This document shows, in pieces, positions 46,472 to 56,402 of a DNA stretch of 64,000 bases (positions are counted from its first letter, which is position 1; each line of letters starts with the position of its first letter). Source of the stretch: Myxococcales bacterium (lineage in GTDB: Bacteria; Myxococcota_A; Polyangia; Polyangiales; JADJMO01). The notes under the pieces were generated by a model. That model was not told where the DNA came from. It saw only the letters and a list, made by a program, of their open reading frames with translations, and made no database searches. Made by a program: the position numbers and the translations under genes. The stretch is taken from the NCBI GenBank assembly GCA_016709545.1, contig JADJMO010000004.1, positions 496,001-560,000 of the forward strand, in the 5' to 3' direction.

Positions 46472-48765
46472 GGCGCGCCCTGCTCCTCTCGCTGACGCTC
46501 GTCGCGTGCGGTCGGCGGGGCACGTCGGGGGCGCCCGCGCCCGCGGCGTCGAGCGCGCCCGCGGCTTCGGTCACGCCCTTCGACCCGAAGCCCGCGCTCG
46601 TCGGCGCCGATCTCCGGCGCGAGCCGCTCGTGCCCGTCGCGATGTCGGTCTCGACCGATGTCCGGGCCCGCCGCGCGGCGACCCGTGCCCTCGCCCAGAT
46701 CGGCGACGCGACGGTGGTCGAGCGGCTCGGGAAGGCGCTCTCCGACGAGGACCCCGAGGTGGTGGCCTGGGCGGGCTACGGGCTCGGTGTCCCCTGCGAC
46801 GCGGATCCGGACCTCCCGCGCGACGTGCGCACCAAGCTGGTCGCGGCGCTCTCGGCGCGGGCTCTCTCCCTCGAGGGGCAGAAGCTCGACGGCGCCACGC
46901 TCGACCCGTTCGTCGGAATCGCCTTCGGACTCGGTCGCTGCGGCGGCATCGAGGCGTCCCGTGCCCTGATGCGCTGGCTCGAGACCGGCTCGGTCGCGCG
47001 CGCAGAGGCCGCGGCCTTCGCGCTCGGTGCCATCGCGCAGCACGATCGCGGGCTCGAGGACGACGTCGCGAGCGCGCTCGTGGGTGCCGCGCGGGGTGGC
47101 AAGCGTCCGGCGCTCGACGCAGCGCTGTTTGCCTTCGGCCGCGGCGACTGGAGCGGGCGCCCGCCGACCCCTGGGCTCGCGGAGGTCGCCCGCCTGCGGA
47201 TCGCCGCCGGGCCTTCTCCTCTGCGCCCGCTCGCCATCCGGGCGCTCGGGCGCGCAGCAGGGGCCAAGGTCGAGGACCTGCGCGGGCTCGTGTCGGACGC
47301 GGCCACCCCGACGGTCGACGTGATCGAAGGGCTCCGCGCGCTGCACCGGCTGGGCGAGTCCGGCGATGCTGCCATTGCTGCCTTCGCCACCCGCGCCGCG
47401 CCCATCGATCCAGCCTCCACCGCGGCGCTGCTGAAGCCCCATTTCGGCCCGTTGCGGGTGGCGCTCGAGCTGCTCTCGGACCGCGCAGCCGACAAGAACC
47501 CGACCGTGCAGTCGAGCCTCCGCGCGTTCCTGCCGGCGGGCTTGCCCCCGATCCCGGCGGGGACCGCGGCGCCGCTCGCGCGTCGGCTCGCGACCGTGCG
47601 CTGTCTCGCGGCCTCGGCGCTGCACGCCGGGCACCCTGGTGACCCCGAGGTCGTGCGCTGCGCGGCGCACGACGCGTCGCTGCCCGCCCCGCTGCGCGCC
47701 GAGCTCGATCGCCTGCGCGATCGCGCGCGCCTCGCCACGCTCGACCGCGGCGAGATCACCGGCGACAAGCGCGACCTCCTCGCGAAGCTCGCGAACGACG
47801 GGCCCCCCTCGCAGCGGGAGCTCGCGCTCGAGCTGTTCGCGCACCACCCCGAGACCGAAGAGGCTCCGGACGTCCTCGAGCGCGCCCTCGGTGCGAAGGC
47901 CCTCGGTGTGGTCGCGGCAGCGGCGCAGGCCATCGCCGATCGGCCGGGACTCGCGGGCAAGCCGACGCCGAAGAAGGACGTCGAGGACGGCCCGAAGGAG
48001 CCGAAGGAGCCGAAGGACGCGAAGAGCAAGGACGCCGGGGTGGACGCGAGCCCCGAGCCACCGCCCCCGTCCAAGGCCGATCCGCGCGTGCTCGTCGCGC
48101 TCGACGGCGCGCTCTCGCGACCCTTCGAGGAGGCCGACGCGGAGGTCGCGCTCTCGCTGGCCGGCGCCGTGGGCGCGCTCCGCCACGCGCCGGGCAGGGG
48201 CTTCCTGACCCGGCTGTGCGGCGACCGCTCGCCCGCGCTGCGCCGCGCGGCGCGCAATGCGTCGATGGCCCTCGACGGGCAGAAGGCGGCGCCCACCTGC
48301 GCGGCCGTGGGCGCGACGACGACCGCGAGCCCGCTCCTCGACGGCAAGCTCGAGAAGCACACCGTCGAACTCGTGACCGAGGTCGGCACGCTGACGCTGG
48401 CGCTCGACCCGAAGTTCGCGCCCGTCGCCGCGACCCGCATCGCCGAGCTGGCCGGAGGAGGCTTCTACGACGGCACCGTGGTGCATCGCGTGGTGCCCGG
48501 CTTCGTCGTGCAGCTCGGGGATCCGGGAGGCGACGGCTATGGCGGCGCCCACTCGGCGCTGCGGTGCGAGACCGCGCCGGTCCCGTTCGCCAAGGGCGGG
48601 ATAGGCATCGCGCTCGCGGGCCGCGACACCGGCTCGTCGCAGTTCTTCGTGATGCTGGGGCGCGCGCCCCACCTCGAGGGCAGCTACGCCTGGATCGGCG
48701 AGGCGAGCGGGCCCTGGGAGCTCGTCGCCGAGGGGGACGTCGTCCTCACGGCGCGCGTGAAGTGA
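46468..48765 (+). CDS. Lipoprotein with HEAT-like repeats and C-terminal cyclophilin domain
   Basis: A 765-residue protein. The signal peptide MRRALLLSLTLVACGRRG has its lipobox Cys at residue 14. Residues about 50-560 form HEAT/PBS-lyase-like helical repeats (ARRAATRALAQIGDATVVER, then LGKALSDEDPEVVAWAGYGL). A Lys/Pro/Asp-rich linker near residue 505-540 (PKEPKEPKDAKSKDAG) separates further repeats. Residues about 628-765 are a cyclophilin-type prolyl isomerase (TLTLALDPKFAPVAATRIAE, FYDGTVVHRVVPGFVVQLGD, DTGSSQFFVMLGRAPHL). The HEAT-repeat and cyclophilin pair in one lipoprotein suggests an envelope folding scaffold; this is inference. Confidence 0.88.
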   Translation: MRRALLLSLTLVACGRRGTSGAPAPAASSAPAASVTPFDPKPALVGADLRREPLVPVAMSVSTDVRARRAATRALAQIGDATVVERLGKALSDEDPEVVAWAGYGLGVPCDADPDLPRDVRTKLVAALSARALSLEGQKLDGATLDPFVGIAFGLGRCGGIEASRALMRWLETGSVARAEAAAFALGAIAQHDRGLEDDVASALVGAARGGKRPALDAALFAFGRGDWSGRPPTPGLAEVARLRIAAGPSPLRPLAIRALGRAAGAKVEDLRGLVSDAATPTVDVIEGLRALHRLGESGDAAIAAFATRAAPIDPASTAALLKPHFGPLRVALELLSDRAADKNPTVQSSLRAFLPAGLPPIPAGTAAPLARRLATVRCLAASALHAGHPGDPEVVRCAAHDASLPAPLRAELDRLRDRARLATLDRGEITGDKRDLLAKLANDGPPSQRELALELFAHHPETEEAPDVLERALGAKALGVVAAAAQAIADRPGLAGKPTPKKDVEDGPKEPKEPKDAKSKDAGVDASPEPPPPSKADPRVLVALDGALSRPFEEADAEVALSLAGAVGALRHAPGRGFLTRLCGDRSPALRRAARNASMALDGQKAAPTCAAVGATTTASPLLDGKLEKHTVELVTEVGTLTLALDPKFAPVAATRIAELAGGGFYDGTVVHRVVPGFVVQLGDPGGDGYGGAHSALRCETAPVPFAKGGIGIALAGRDTGSSQFFVMLGRAPHLEGSYAWIGEASGPWELVAEGDVVLTARVK

Positions 48766-48794
48766 GACCGGCCGCGGCGATCACGGGACACACC

Positions 48795-49376
48795 TCAGGG
48801 CAGGCGATAGACGACCTCGGGTCGCATGCGGCCGAGGGTCGCGAGCCGGTGACGCATGCCGAGCAGAGCGTCGAGCAGCGGCACGGGCGCGAGGGTCGAT
48901 CCTTGCACGAGGCGCTCGATGGCCACGCGGGCACTCGCGGGGTGCACGAGCACGCCAGGCAGCAGACCGGCGCCCTCGAAGGAGGCGATGACGAACGCAT
49001 CCAGCCGTTCGCCCTCGGAGTGGGCCTGACGCAGCGCCGCATGCGCGGAATCGGCCCGGGAAAGGCGGAACGCGGCGCCGGTCACGAGGCACTCGAGATC
49101 GACGTCGTCACCCGCATCGACGACCGCGAAGAGTCCGCGGTGCGCGCGGGCCAGCGCGGTGACCACGGGGGCCGGCTCGCCGAGGGCAGCGAGCACCTCG
49201 GGATCGGTCAGCACGCGGTCCCACAGCGCCGCGGCGCGCTCCTCGTAGAACGAGTCGTCTGGCGAAAAGGCGCCCGCCGCGGCCTCGAACGCGGCGCGCA
49301 CCCGGGCGACGTCGCTGGTCCGCTCGGCGGCGCGCTGGACCAGGAGGTCGTACGCCGCGGCGATCGAGGGGGTCAC
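48795..49376 (-). CDS. Hypothetical protein
   Basis: A 193-residue protein (MTPSIAAAYDLLVQRAAERT), predominantly helical with no signal peptide, Cys pairs or known catalytic motif. The sequence WDRVLTDPEVLAALGEPAPV and ARAHRGLFAVVDAGDDVDLE suggest a single globular cytoplasmic domain. It lies between the convergent HEAT-cyclophilin gene and the divergent dnaG gene, each within about 60 bases. I do not recognise a family. It is probably real because its composition matches neighbours and it fills an otherwise empty interval. Confidence 0.7.
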   Translation of the reverse strand: MTPSIAAAYDLLVQRAAERTSDVARVRAAFEAAAGAFSPDDSFYEERAAALWDRVLTDPEVLAALGEPAPVVTALARAHRGLFAVVDAGDDVDLECLVTGAAFRLSRADSAHAALRQAHSEGERLDAFVIASFEGAGLLPGVLVHPASARVAIERLVQGSTLAPVPLLDALLGMRHRLATLGRMRPEVVYRLP

Positions 49377-49433
49377 GCGGCCAGGCTAGCGCTTGACGGG
49401 TCGGGCGCCGCCTCCTAGTCGAAGATCACAGCG

Positions 49434-51290
49434 ATGATCGGACGAGAGACGATCGATCGCATCCGGAGCCGGGTCGACATCGTCGCCGTGGTGAGCGAGA
49501 CGGTGAAGCTCACCCAGCGGGGGCGGTCGTGGACGGGGCTCTGCCCGTTCCACCAGGAGAAGTCGCCGAGCTTCACGGTGTCGCCGGAGCGCGGGCTGTT
49601 CCACTGCTTCGGCTGCAAGACCTCGGGCGACGTGTTCAAGTTCGTCGAGCTCTCCGAGGGCCTCTCGTTCATCGAGGTGCTCAAGAAGCTCGCGGAGCGC
49701 GCCGGGGTCGAGATCGAGGACGAGCGAGGGGATCACGACCGCGCCTCCGAGCAGCGCGCCCGCAAGGCCAAGGACGACCTCTACGGCATCAACGCCATCG
49801 CCGCCGAGTACTTCGGTCGCATGCTGCACGAGCACCCGCTCGCGGGGCAGGCGCGCGACGAGCTCACGCGGCGCGGGCTGCCCATCGACGGTCCCGTGGT
49901 CGAGGCGTTCGGCATCGGCTACGCGCCCCATGGCTGGGACGGTCTCGCGGTGCACCTGCAACGCCAGGGCGTCTCGCCGGCCCAGGCCGAGCACGTGGGG
50001 CTCCTCGCGCCTCGTTCGAGCGGGAGCGGCTACTACGACGCGTTCCGCCACCGTCTGCTGGTGGCGATCAAGGACGTGCAGGGGCGCGTCGTGGCCTTCA
50101 GCGGGCGCACGCTCCCGAACCCTCCGGGCGTGGCCGACGACGGCAAGGGACCCCCACCGAAGTACGTCAATTCGCGCGAGTCGCCGATCTACGCCAAGGG
50201 ACACACCCTGTTCGGCCTCTACCAGGCGCGCGCCGCCATCCGGACCGCGCAGGAGGCCGTGGTGGTGGAGGGGAACTTCGACCTCGTGGCGATGCACGCG
50301 CGGGGCATCGAGAACGTGGTCGCGCCGATGGGCACGGCGTTCACCGAAGACCAAGCACGCCTCTTGCGTCGCTTCACGCAGAGCGTCGTCTTGTTGTTCG
50401 ATTCCGATGCCGCTGGACGGAAGGCGACCTGGGCCGCGCGGGACACCTGCAAGACCGTGGGGCTGGTCGCGCGCTCGGCGCGGCTCGGCGAGGGCAAGGA
50501 CCCGGACGACTTCCTCCGTAGCAAGGGCGTCGAGCCGATGCGCGCCGTGCTCAGCAACGCCCGCTCGCTCGACGAGGTGCTGGTGCGCGACGCCTGCGCC
50601 GCCCTCTCGCGCAGCTCCGACCTCTCGGCGAAGAAGCGGGCCCTCGAGGTCGTGCGCCCCCTCCTGAACGAGCAGGAGCCCGCCTTCCGCGAGATCCTCA
50701 TCCGCCGCATCGCGGCCGATCTCGACCTCGACGTCGGTGCCCTCTGGCGCACGCTGCGGGGCGACATCACGCACGTGCCTGAACGCGCGTCCCGCTCGAC
50801 GACGCCTTCGGGGACCGGCGGCACGACCGAGGAGGAACGCCTCTCAAAAGCGATCGGCGAGGCCCTCTTCTCTTGCCCTGACGTGCTAGACGAACCGGAT
50901 GTGCAAGATTGTCTTGCACTCGTGGCCGGTGACTGGACTTTCGCCATCGCCGCGCTCCGGGAGGAAGCTCGCACTGCCAGGGAGGAACGCCGGCCTTTGG
51001 ACGTCGCATCGCTCATCGCGCGCGTGCCTGGCTCGATCCAGGACCTCGCCTCGGCCAGCCTCGTCGCCGAGGAAGACCCCGCCGCGGTGCGTCGCATCGT
51101 GCGGAGGTCCGCGGTGCTCCTCCAGAACCTCGTCGCCGAGGCCCGCTACACCGAGCTCGCACGCGAGATCGAACGGGCCGAATCCCAGGGCGATCACGAC
51201 CGCGCCATGACGCTCACGATGGAGAAGCTCACGACCGAACGCGCGCTCCGCAAGGCCCGCCTCGAAGCCGCCAAGGAGGACGGTGGATGA
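49434..51290 (+). CDS. dnaG: DNA primase
   Basis: A 618-residue primase that makes RNA primers for replication. The N-terminal zinc domain has CPFHQEKSPSFTVSPERGLF then HCFGCKTSGDV (Cys-His-Cys-Cys pattern). The Toprim core has VVVEGNFDLVAMHARGIENV and VLLFDSDAAGRKATWAA. SREYIYAK-like sequence appears here as SRESPIYAKGHTLFGLYQA. The C-terminal 150 residues are helical, fitting the DnaB-binding domain. It starts with ATG at 49434 and is followed 189 bases later by rpoD, the core of the classical macromolecular-synthesis operon. Confidence 0.95.
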   Translation: MIGRETIDRIRSRVDIVAVVSETVKLTQRGRSWTGLCPFHQEKSPSFTVSPERGLFHCFGCKTSGDVFKFVELSEGLSFIEVLKKLAERAGVEIEDERGDHDRASEQRARKAKDDLYGINAIAAEYFGRMLHEHPLAGQARDELTRRGLPIDGPVVEAFGIGYAPHGWDGLAVHLQRQGVSPAQAEHVGLLAPRSSGSGYYDAFRHRLLVAIKDVQGRVVAFSGRTLPNPPGVADDGKGPPPKYVNSRESPIYAKGHTLFGLYQARAAIRTAQEAVVVEGNFDLVAMHARGIENVVAPMGTAFTEDQARLLRRFTQSVVLLFDSDAAGRKATWAARDTCKTVGLVARSARLGEGKDPDDFLRSKGVEPMRAVLSNARSLDEVLVRDACAALSRSSDLSAKKRALEVVRPLLNEQEPAFREILIRRIAADLDLDVGALWRTLRGDITHVPERASRSTTPSGTGGTTEEERLSKAIGEALFSCPDVLDEPDVQDCLALVAGDWTFAIAALREEARTAREERRPLDVASLIARVPGSIQDLASASLVAEEDPAAVRRIVRRSAVLLQNLVAEARYTELAREIERAESQGDHDRAMTLTMEKLTTERALRKARLEAAKEDGG

Positions 51291-51479
51291 GCGCAGCGCA
51301 CCCCCGACCGCCGCAACGAAGTTGGCCGCCCGCGCGCCGCTGTGCTCGCGTTCGCGGCTGCCCCTGGAAAAGCCCTCCCGGCGCGCACCCGTCGACGACC
51401 ACGTTCTCGACGACCCCGCGACCCGGAAGAGGCTCCCGACCAGCCCTCGACTCTCCGACCCCCGGCGAGGACTCACCCG
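51291..51479 (+). other. dnaG-rpoD spacer
   Basis: Between the dnaG stop and the rpoD ATG at 51480 are 189 bases. In-frame extension of rpoD upstream to 51342 would add an Arg/Pro-rich sequence with no resemblance to sigma factors, so it is probably untranslated. The spacer could hold an internal rpoD promoter; no clear -35/-10 pair is seen. No stable RNA gene is recognised. Confidence 0.4.
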
Positions 51480-53245
<1,766 letters not shown>

Positions 53246-53306
53246 TCCTCTCAGCGGGCGCGCGGGGGCGCACGAGGGCAGGGAGGGCGCCGCGCGCGGG
53301 GAGTGG

Positions 53307-54100
53307 CGCGCGGGGGCGCACGAGGCGGGGAGGACGCCGCGCGCGGGGGGTGGTGGGCGCCTCTGCCGCGCGCGGGCCGCCTGGTCCCGATACTCCCGAT
53401 GCTTCCGAGGCGGCCCGCTTGGGTGGTCGCTTCGCTCCCGACCCAGCGGCAGAAGCACCCACCACCCCCCTGGGGCGCGCGGCTTGCTCCTCGCTCTTGC
53501 GGATCGCACGGGTCGAGAACCAACTCCGGTGCTGAAGGTGTCACTGCGGGGGTCGCCGGGTCCCGCTTGGGTGGTCGCTTCGCTCCCGACCCAGCGGCAG
53601 AAGCACCCACCACCCCCCTGGGGCGCGCGGCTTGCTCCTCGCTCTTGCGGATCGCACGGGTCGAGAACCAACTCCGGTGCTGAAGGTGTCACTGCGATGG
53701 TCGCCGGGTCCCGCTTGGGTGGTCGCTTCGCTCCCGACCCAGCGGCAGAAGCACCCACCACCCCCTGGAGCGCGCGGCTTGCTCCTCGCTCTTGCGGATC
53801 GCACGGGTCGAGAACCAACTCCGGTGCTGAAGGTGTCACTGGGGGCCTGGTCCCGGTCCCGATGCTTCCGAGGCGCCCGCTTGGGTGGTCGCTTCGCTCC
53901 CGACCCAGCGGCAGAAGCACCCACCCCCCCTGGGGCGCGCGGGGGCGCACGAGGGCGGGGAGGACGCCGCGCGAGGGGGGTGGTGGCGCCTCTGCCGCGC
54001 GCGGGCTGCCTGGTCCCGGTCCCGATACTCCCGATGCTTCCGAGGCGCCCGCTTGGGTGGTCGCTTCGCTCCCGACCCAGCGGCAGAAGCACCCACCACC
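53307..54100 (+). repeat. Nested repeat array of modules C, A and B (forward copies)
   Basis: Module A is a REP-like unit of about 50 bases beginning CGCTTGGGTGGTCGCTTCGC and ending GAAGCACCCACCACC; copies start at 53416, 53564, 53712, 53878 and 54050. Its ends can pair (GGTGG with CCACC, GCTTC with GAAGC) as an imperfect hairpin. Module B (begins GGGGCGCGCGGCTTGCTCCT, ends GGTGTCACTG) follows the first three A copies, giving an A-B tandem of 148-base period. Module C (GGGGGCGCACGAGG, then GATACTCCCGATGCTTCCGA) precedes A at 53307 and 53932. A partial C begins near 53257. Confidence 0.88.
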
Positions 54101-54122
54101 GCGGGGAGCGCGAGACCCCATC

Positions 54123-54180
54123 GACGAGCGGGCAGTGCGAGCCAACCGCCGGACGAGCGCGCAGTGCGAGCCAACCGCCG
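54123..54180 (+). repeat. 29-base tandem duplication
   Basis: Two head-to-tail units of 29 bases, each GACGAGCG then GCAGTGCGAGCCAACCGCCG, differ by one base (GGG against GCG). A partial third begins at 54181 (GACCAGCGCG). It separates the forward array from the inverted arm and has no relation to modules A-C. Confidence 0.85.
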
Positions 54181-54334
54181 GACCAGCGCGAAGCGCGAGA
54201 CCCGGCACCACCCCCACAGAGCCGCTGCCGAACCCTGGTACGAGCGGAGCCAACGCGAAAGCCTCGCCGGCGCTCAGAGCCCTGGGCTGTCTGTAGCCGT
54301 GGGCTGTGCGTAGTCGTGGCAGCTCTGGAGGCCG

Positions 54335-54570
54335 TCGGCGCCAGAGTTGGTTCCTCGACCCGTGCGATCCGCAAGAGCGAGGAGCAAGCCGCGCGCCCCA
54401 GGGGGTGGTGGGTGCTTCTGCCGCTGGGTCGGGAGCGAAGCGACCACCCAAGCGGGCCGCCTCGGAAGCATCGGGAGTATCGGGACCGGGCGGCCCGCGC
54501 GCGGCAGAGGCGCCCACCACCCCCCGCGCGCGGCGTCCTCCCCGCCTCGTGCGCCCCCGCGCGCCCCAGG
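54335..54570 (-). repeat. Inverted copy of the C-A-B block
   Basis: Read on the minus strand, 54567 to about 54335 repeats 53303 to about 53534 almost base for base, in the order C, A, B. I see only about three differences: one T/C change in C, one fewer C in a C run after A, and one extra G near the end of B. The two arms are separated by roughly 800 bases, so the whole interval could fold as a very large stem. Confidence 0.88.
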
Positions 54571-54574
54571 GGCT

Positions 54575-54785
54575 CGTGTGGTCTCGGGTCTCGCGACTCC
54601 GCGCTCTCGGGTCTCGCGCTCCGCGCTCGTGTCGTCTCTCGTCTCGCGCTCCGCGCTCGTGTGGTCTCGCATCTCGCGCTCCGCGCTCGTGTGTCTCGGG
54701 TCTCGCGCTCCGCGCTCGTGTGGTCTCGGGTCTCGCGCTCCGCGCTCGTGTCGTCTCGCGCCTCGCGCTCCGCGCTCGTGCGGGG
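54575..54785 (+). repeat. 30-base minisatellite
   Basis: Six copies of the 18-base core TCGCGCTCCGCGCTCGTG start at 54614, 54644, 54674, 54703, 54733 and 54763, with periods of 30, 30, 29, 30 and 30 bases. The spacers are all variants of TGGTCTCGGGTC. Because the spacers are near-identical and not unique, this is a minisatellite, not a CRISPR array. Read on the minus strand it would encode a 10-residue repeat (ERETRDDTSA type), but the one 29-base step breaks that frame, so it is not a coding repeat. Confidence 0.85.
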
Positions 54786-54822
54786 GTCTCGCGCGTCGGC
54801 ACTGTGGCTCTTGGGTGCGCGA

Positions 54823-54935
54823 TGCTGCCAGTTGCTGCCAGGTCAGGACGGAGAGGTAGGCTGTGGAAATCAGACTGCTGCCAGTTGCTGCCACGATGGG
54901 GGCGGGTCAGAACGAGATGCCGCCAGTTGCTGTCA
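54823..54935 (+). repeat. Three copies of an 18-base word TGCTGCCAGTTGCTGCCA
   Basis: Exact copies lie at 54823-54840 and 54876-54893, and a variant (TGCCGCCAGTTGCTGTCA) at 54918-54935 that falls inside the last codons of the neighbouring minus-strand gene. Spacings are 53 and 42 bases start to start. The word contains two TGCTGCCA half-sites in direct orientation, a layout that could suit a protein-binding site. No function is known. Confidence 0.6.
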
Positions 54936-55626
54936 GGCGACGCTCGCCGAGGGGGGCGACCTCGCCGCCTAGATCGACCGGGCCGAGGCGGGCGCTGACG
55001 CCGAGACCGAGCACGTAGTGGTGGTCGTCGCCGATGGTGGGGCCGTCGGGGACGAAGACGGGGCCGCCGAAGGCGCGGGCGAGCAGGTAGGGGGTGATGG
55101 GGCCGAAGCTGCGGCCCGCGGCGACGCCCACGCGCAGGTCGAACGAGCGGAGGGTGCCGGCGCTCGTGTGGACCGACGATGCAGAGAGCGAGAGGGTGCC
55201 GAGGACGAAGATGCCGGTCGCGGCGTGGGCGAGGAGGCGCTTGCTCGCGCTCAGGCCGGCGAGGAGGCCACGCTCGAGGGCGAGGCGGGACTCGTCGGGC
55301 GTGCCGACGTTGCGGGTCAGCGTGCCCGGGAGCACGGAGCCGAGGACGAGCTGGTAGGTCTGGTCGTCGCGGCGTACCTCGACGCTCGAGGCGAACGACG
55401 TGGAGGAGAGCGCGAACGCGCCGCCGTCGAGGGTGGTCTCGAAGGCCGAGAGGGAGGCGCCGAAGCGCGCGCGGGGCGCGACGGTGTGGTCGCGGCCGTC
55501 GCAGGTGGTGACCAGGCCCGTCGGACCGACGGGGGGCGCGACGCCTCAGGCCTCGGCGCGGCGGACGGGCACGAGGGCGACGCCGAGGCCGAGGACGAGC
55601 GCGGCGACGGTCAGACGGGGCGACAT
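54907..55626 (-). pseudogene. Exported beta-rich (outer-membrane-like) protein with in-frame TGA after the signal peptide
   Basis: The ATG at 55626 begins MSPRLTVAALVLGLGVALVP, a signal peptide ending AEA. The very next codon is TGA (55546-55548). The same frame then stays open to 54907 and encodes GVAPPVGPTGLVTTCDGRDH, FGASLSAFETTLDGGAFALS and a series of alternating strands ending ATGGISF, about 239 residues in all. The continued frame, strand-like pattern and terminal aromatic Phe suggest a small outer-membrane protein whose gene was recently interrupted, or a base-call error at the TGA. It overlaps the Cys-rich lipoprotein gene by 16 bases. Confidence 0.65.
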
Positions 55627-56402
55627 GTGCCTTCGATGCAGGTGGAGGACAGTCCGACACAATCGCCCTCGGTCGCGCACTTCTTCAGGCAACGGCCGGC
55701 GAGGCCGGTGGGCACAGGCTTCAGATCGAGGCCGAGCGGGACGCACGCGGTGCCGGTGACGCAGCCGTCGCCGCCGCCGGTGAGGCACGCGGTGGTGCAG
55801 TAGCCGGCCTTGGTGGAGGCGCCGGTGGTGCAGACGCAGACGGTCCCCTCGTCGGCGCGACACGGAGCGAGCGGCGCACGCGCGTAGTCCCCGAGCTTGC
55901 CGACGCAGAGGCCGGTCTCGCGCTGACACAGGCCGAGGGCGCAGGCGCCGACGCAGCCGCCGAAGCAGTAACCGTCGCCGCCGGACACGGGGACGCACGC
56001 GACCCCGGCGAGGCATCCGAGGGCCGGACCCCCGGCGGCGAACGTGCAGCGCGGGCGACAGGTGAGCGCGCCGCCTTCGCTCATGCAGGTACCGAGGCCC
56101 TCGAGGCAGGGATCGAGGGCCTTGTCGCAGCCGCGGTTGGAGGCGCAGAAGCGCGAAGGGTCGCGGGTCGTGCAGAAGCGGTCGCCTTCGCCGAGGGGGT
56201 CGCATTCGTCGTCGGTGGCGCAGGTCGTCCCGAAGGCGCCGCTGCCAGCCTCGAGAGGCGGCTTGGCCTCGGGCCCGACGTCGCGTGGCGCGGTGTCGAG
56301 GCCGACGTCGGCCAGGCCGACCCCCGTGTCGTCGACGGTCCGGCCCTCCTCGGTCGCGCACGCCCCGAGCGCGACGACCGACCCCACGAGGAGCGCTCTC
56401 AC
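55611..56402 (-). CDS. Cys-rich lipoprotein
   Basis: A 263-residue protein from a GTG at 56402 (MRALLVGSVVALGACATEEG, lipobox LGAC at residue 15). After a linker (LDTAPRDVGPEAKPPLEAGS), the rest has about 30 cysteines in short spacings (TTCATDDECDPLGEGDRFC, CLKKCATEGDCVGLSSTC), a pattern of EGF- or disulfide-knot-like modules in myxobacterial surface proteins. No enzyme motif is visible. The GTG overlaps the cyclase stop (GTGA), so it is translated with that gene. Folding would need periplasmic disulfide catalysts such as the DsbA-like lipoprotein at 44.1 kb. Confidence 0.82.
   Translation of the reverse strand: MRALLVGSVVALGACATEEGRTVDDTGVGLADVGLDTAPRDVGPEAKPPLEAGSGAFGTTCATDDECDPLGEGDRFCTTRDPSRFCASNRGCDKALDPCLEGLGTCMSEGGALTCRPRCTFAAGGPALGCLAGVACVPVSGGDGYCFGGCVGACALGLCQRETGLCVGKLGDYARAPLAPCRADEGTVCVCTTGASTKAGYCTTACLTGGGDGCVTGTACVPLGLDLKPVPTGLAGRCLKKCATEGDCVGLSSTCIEGTCRPV

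Larger units (their letters stand above)
53246..54906. other. Gene-free interval between rpoD and the next gene, filled with repeats
   Basis: 1,661 bases hold no convincing gene. Several long frames are open on both strands because of GC skew, but they are built from repeat units and change content from copy to copy. The interval contains three intermixed modules (A about 50 bp, B about 75 bp, C about 110 bp), an inverted copy of the C-A-B block, a 29-base tandem pair, a 30-base minisatellite and three copies of an 18-base word. Each is given below. Confidence 0.85.

Noticed and set aside
44278..48672. Open frame of more than 1,400 codons antisense to the DsbA-like, exonuclease and HEAT-cyclophilin genes
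   Set aside because: It opposes recognised genes with clear catalytic motifs and has shadow composition.
51342..51479. N-terminal extension of RpoD from an upstream in-frame start
   Set aside because: The added Arg/Pro-rich sequence has no resemblance to sigma region 1.1, which begins right after the ATG at 51480.
54575..54785. Possible CRISPR array
   Set aside because: The spacers are near-identical to one another, with no unique spacers and no cas genes in the window.
55546..55548. TGA as selenocysteine
   Set aside because: It lies directly after a signal peptide cleavage site in a protein with no redox motif, and no recoding hairpin was noticed. A substitution is simpler.
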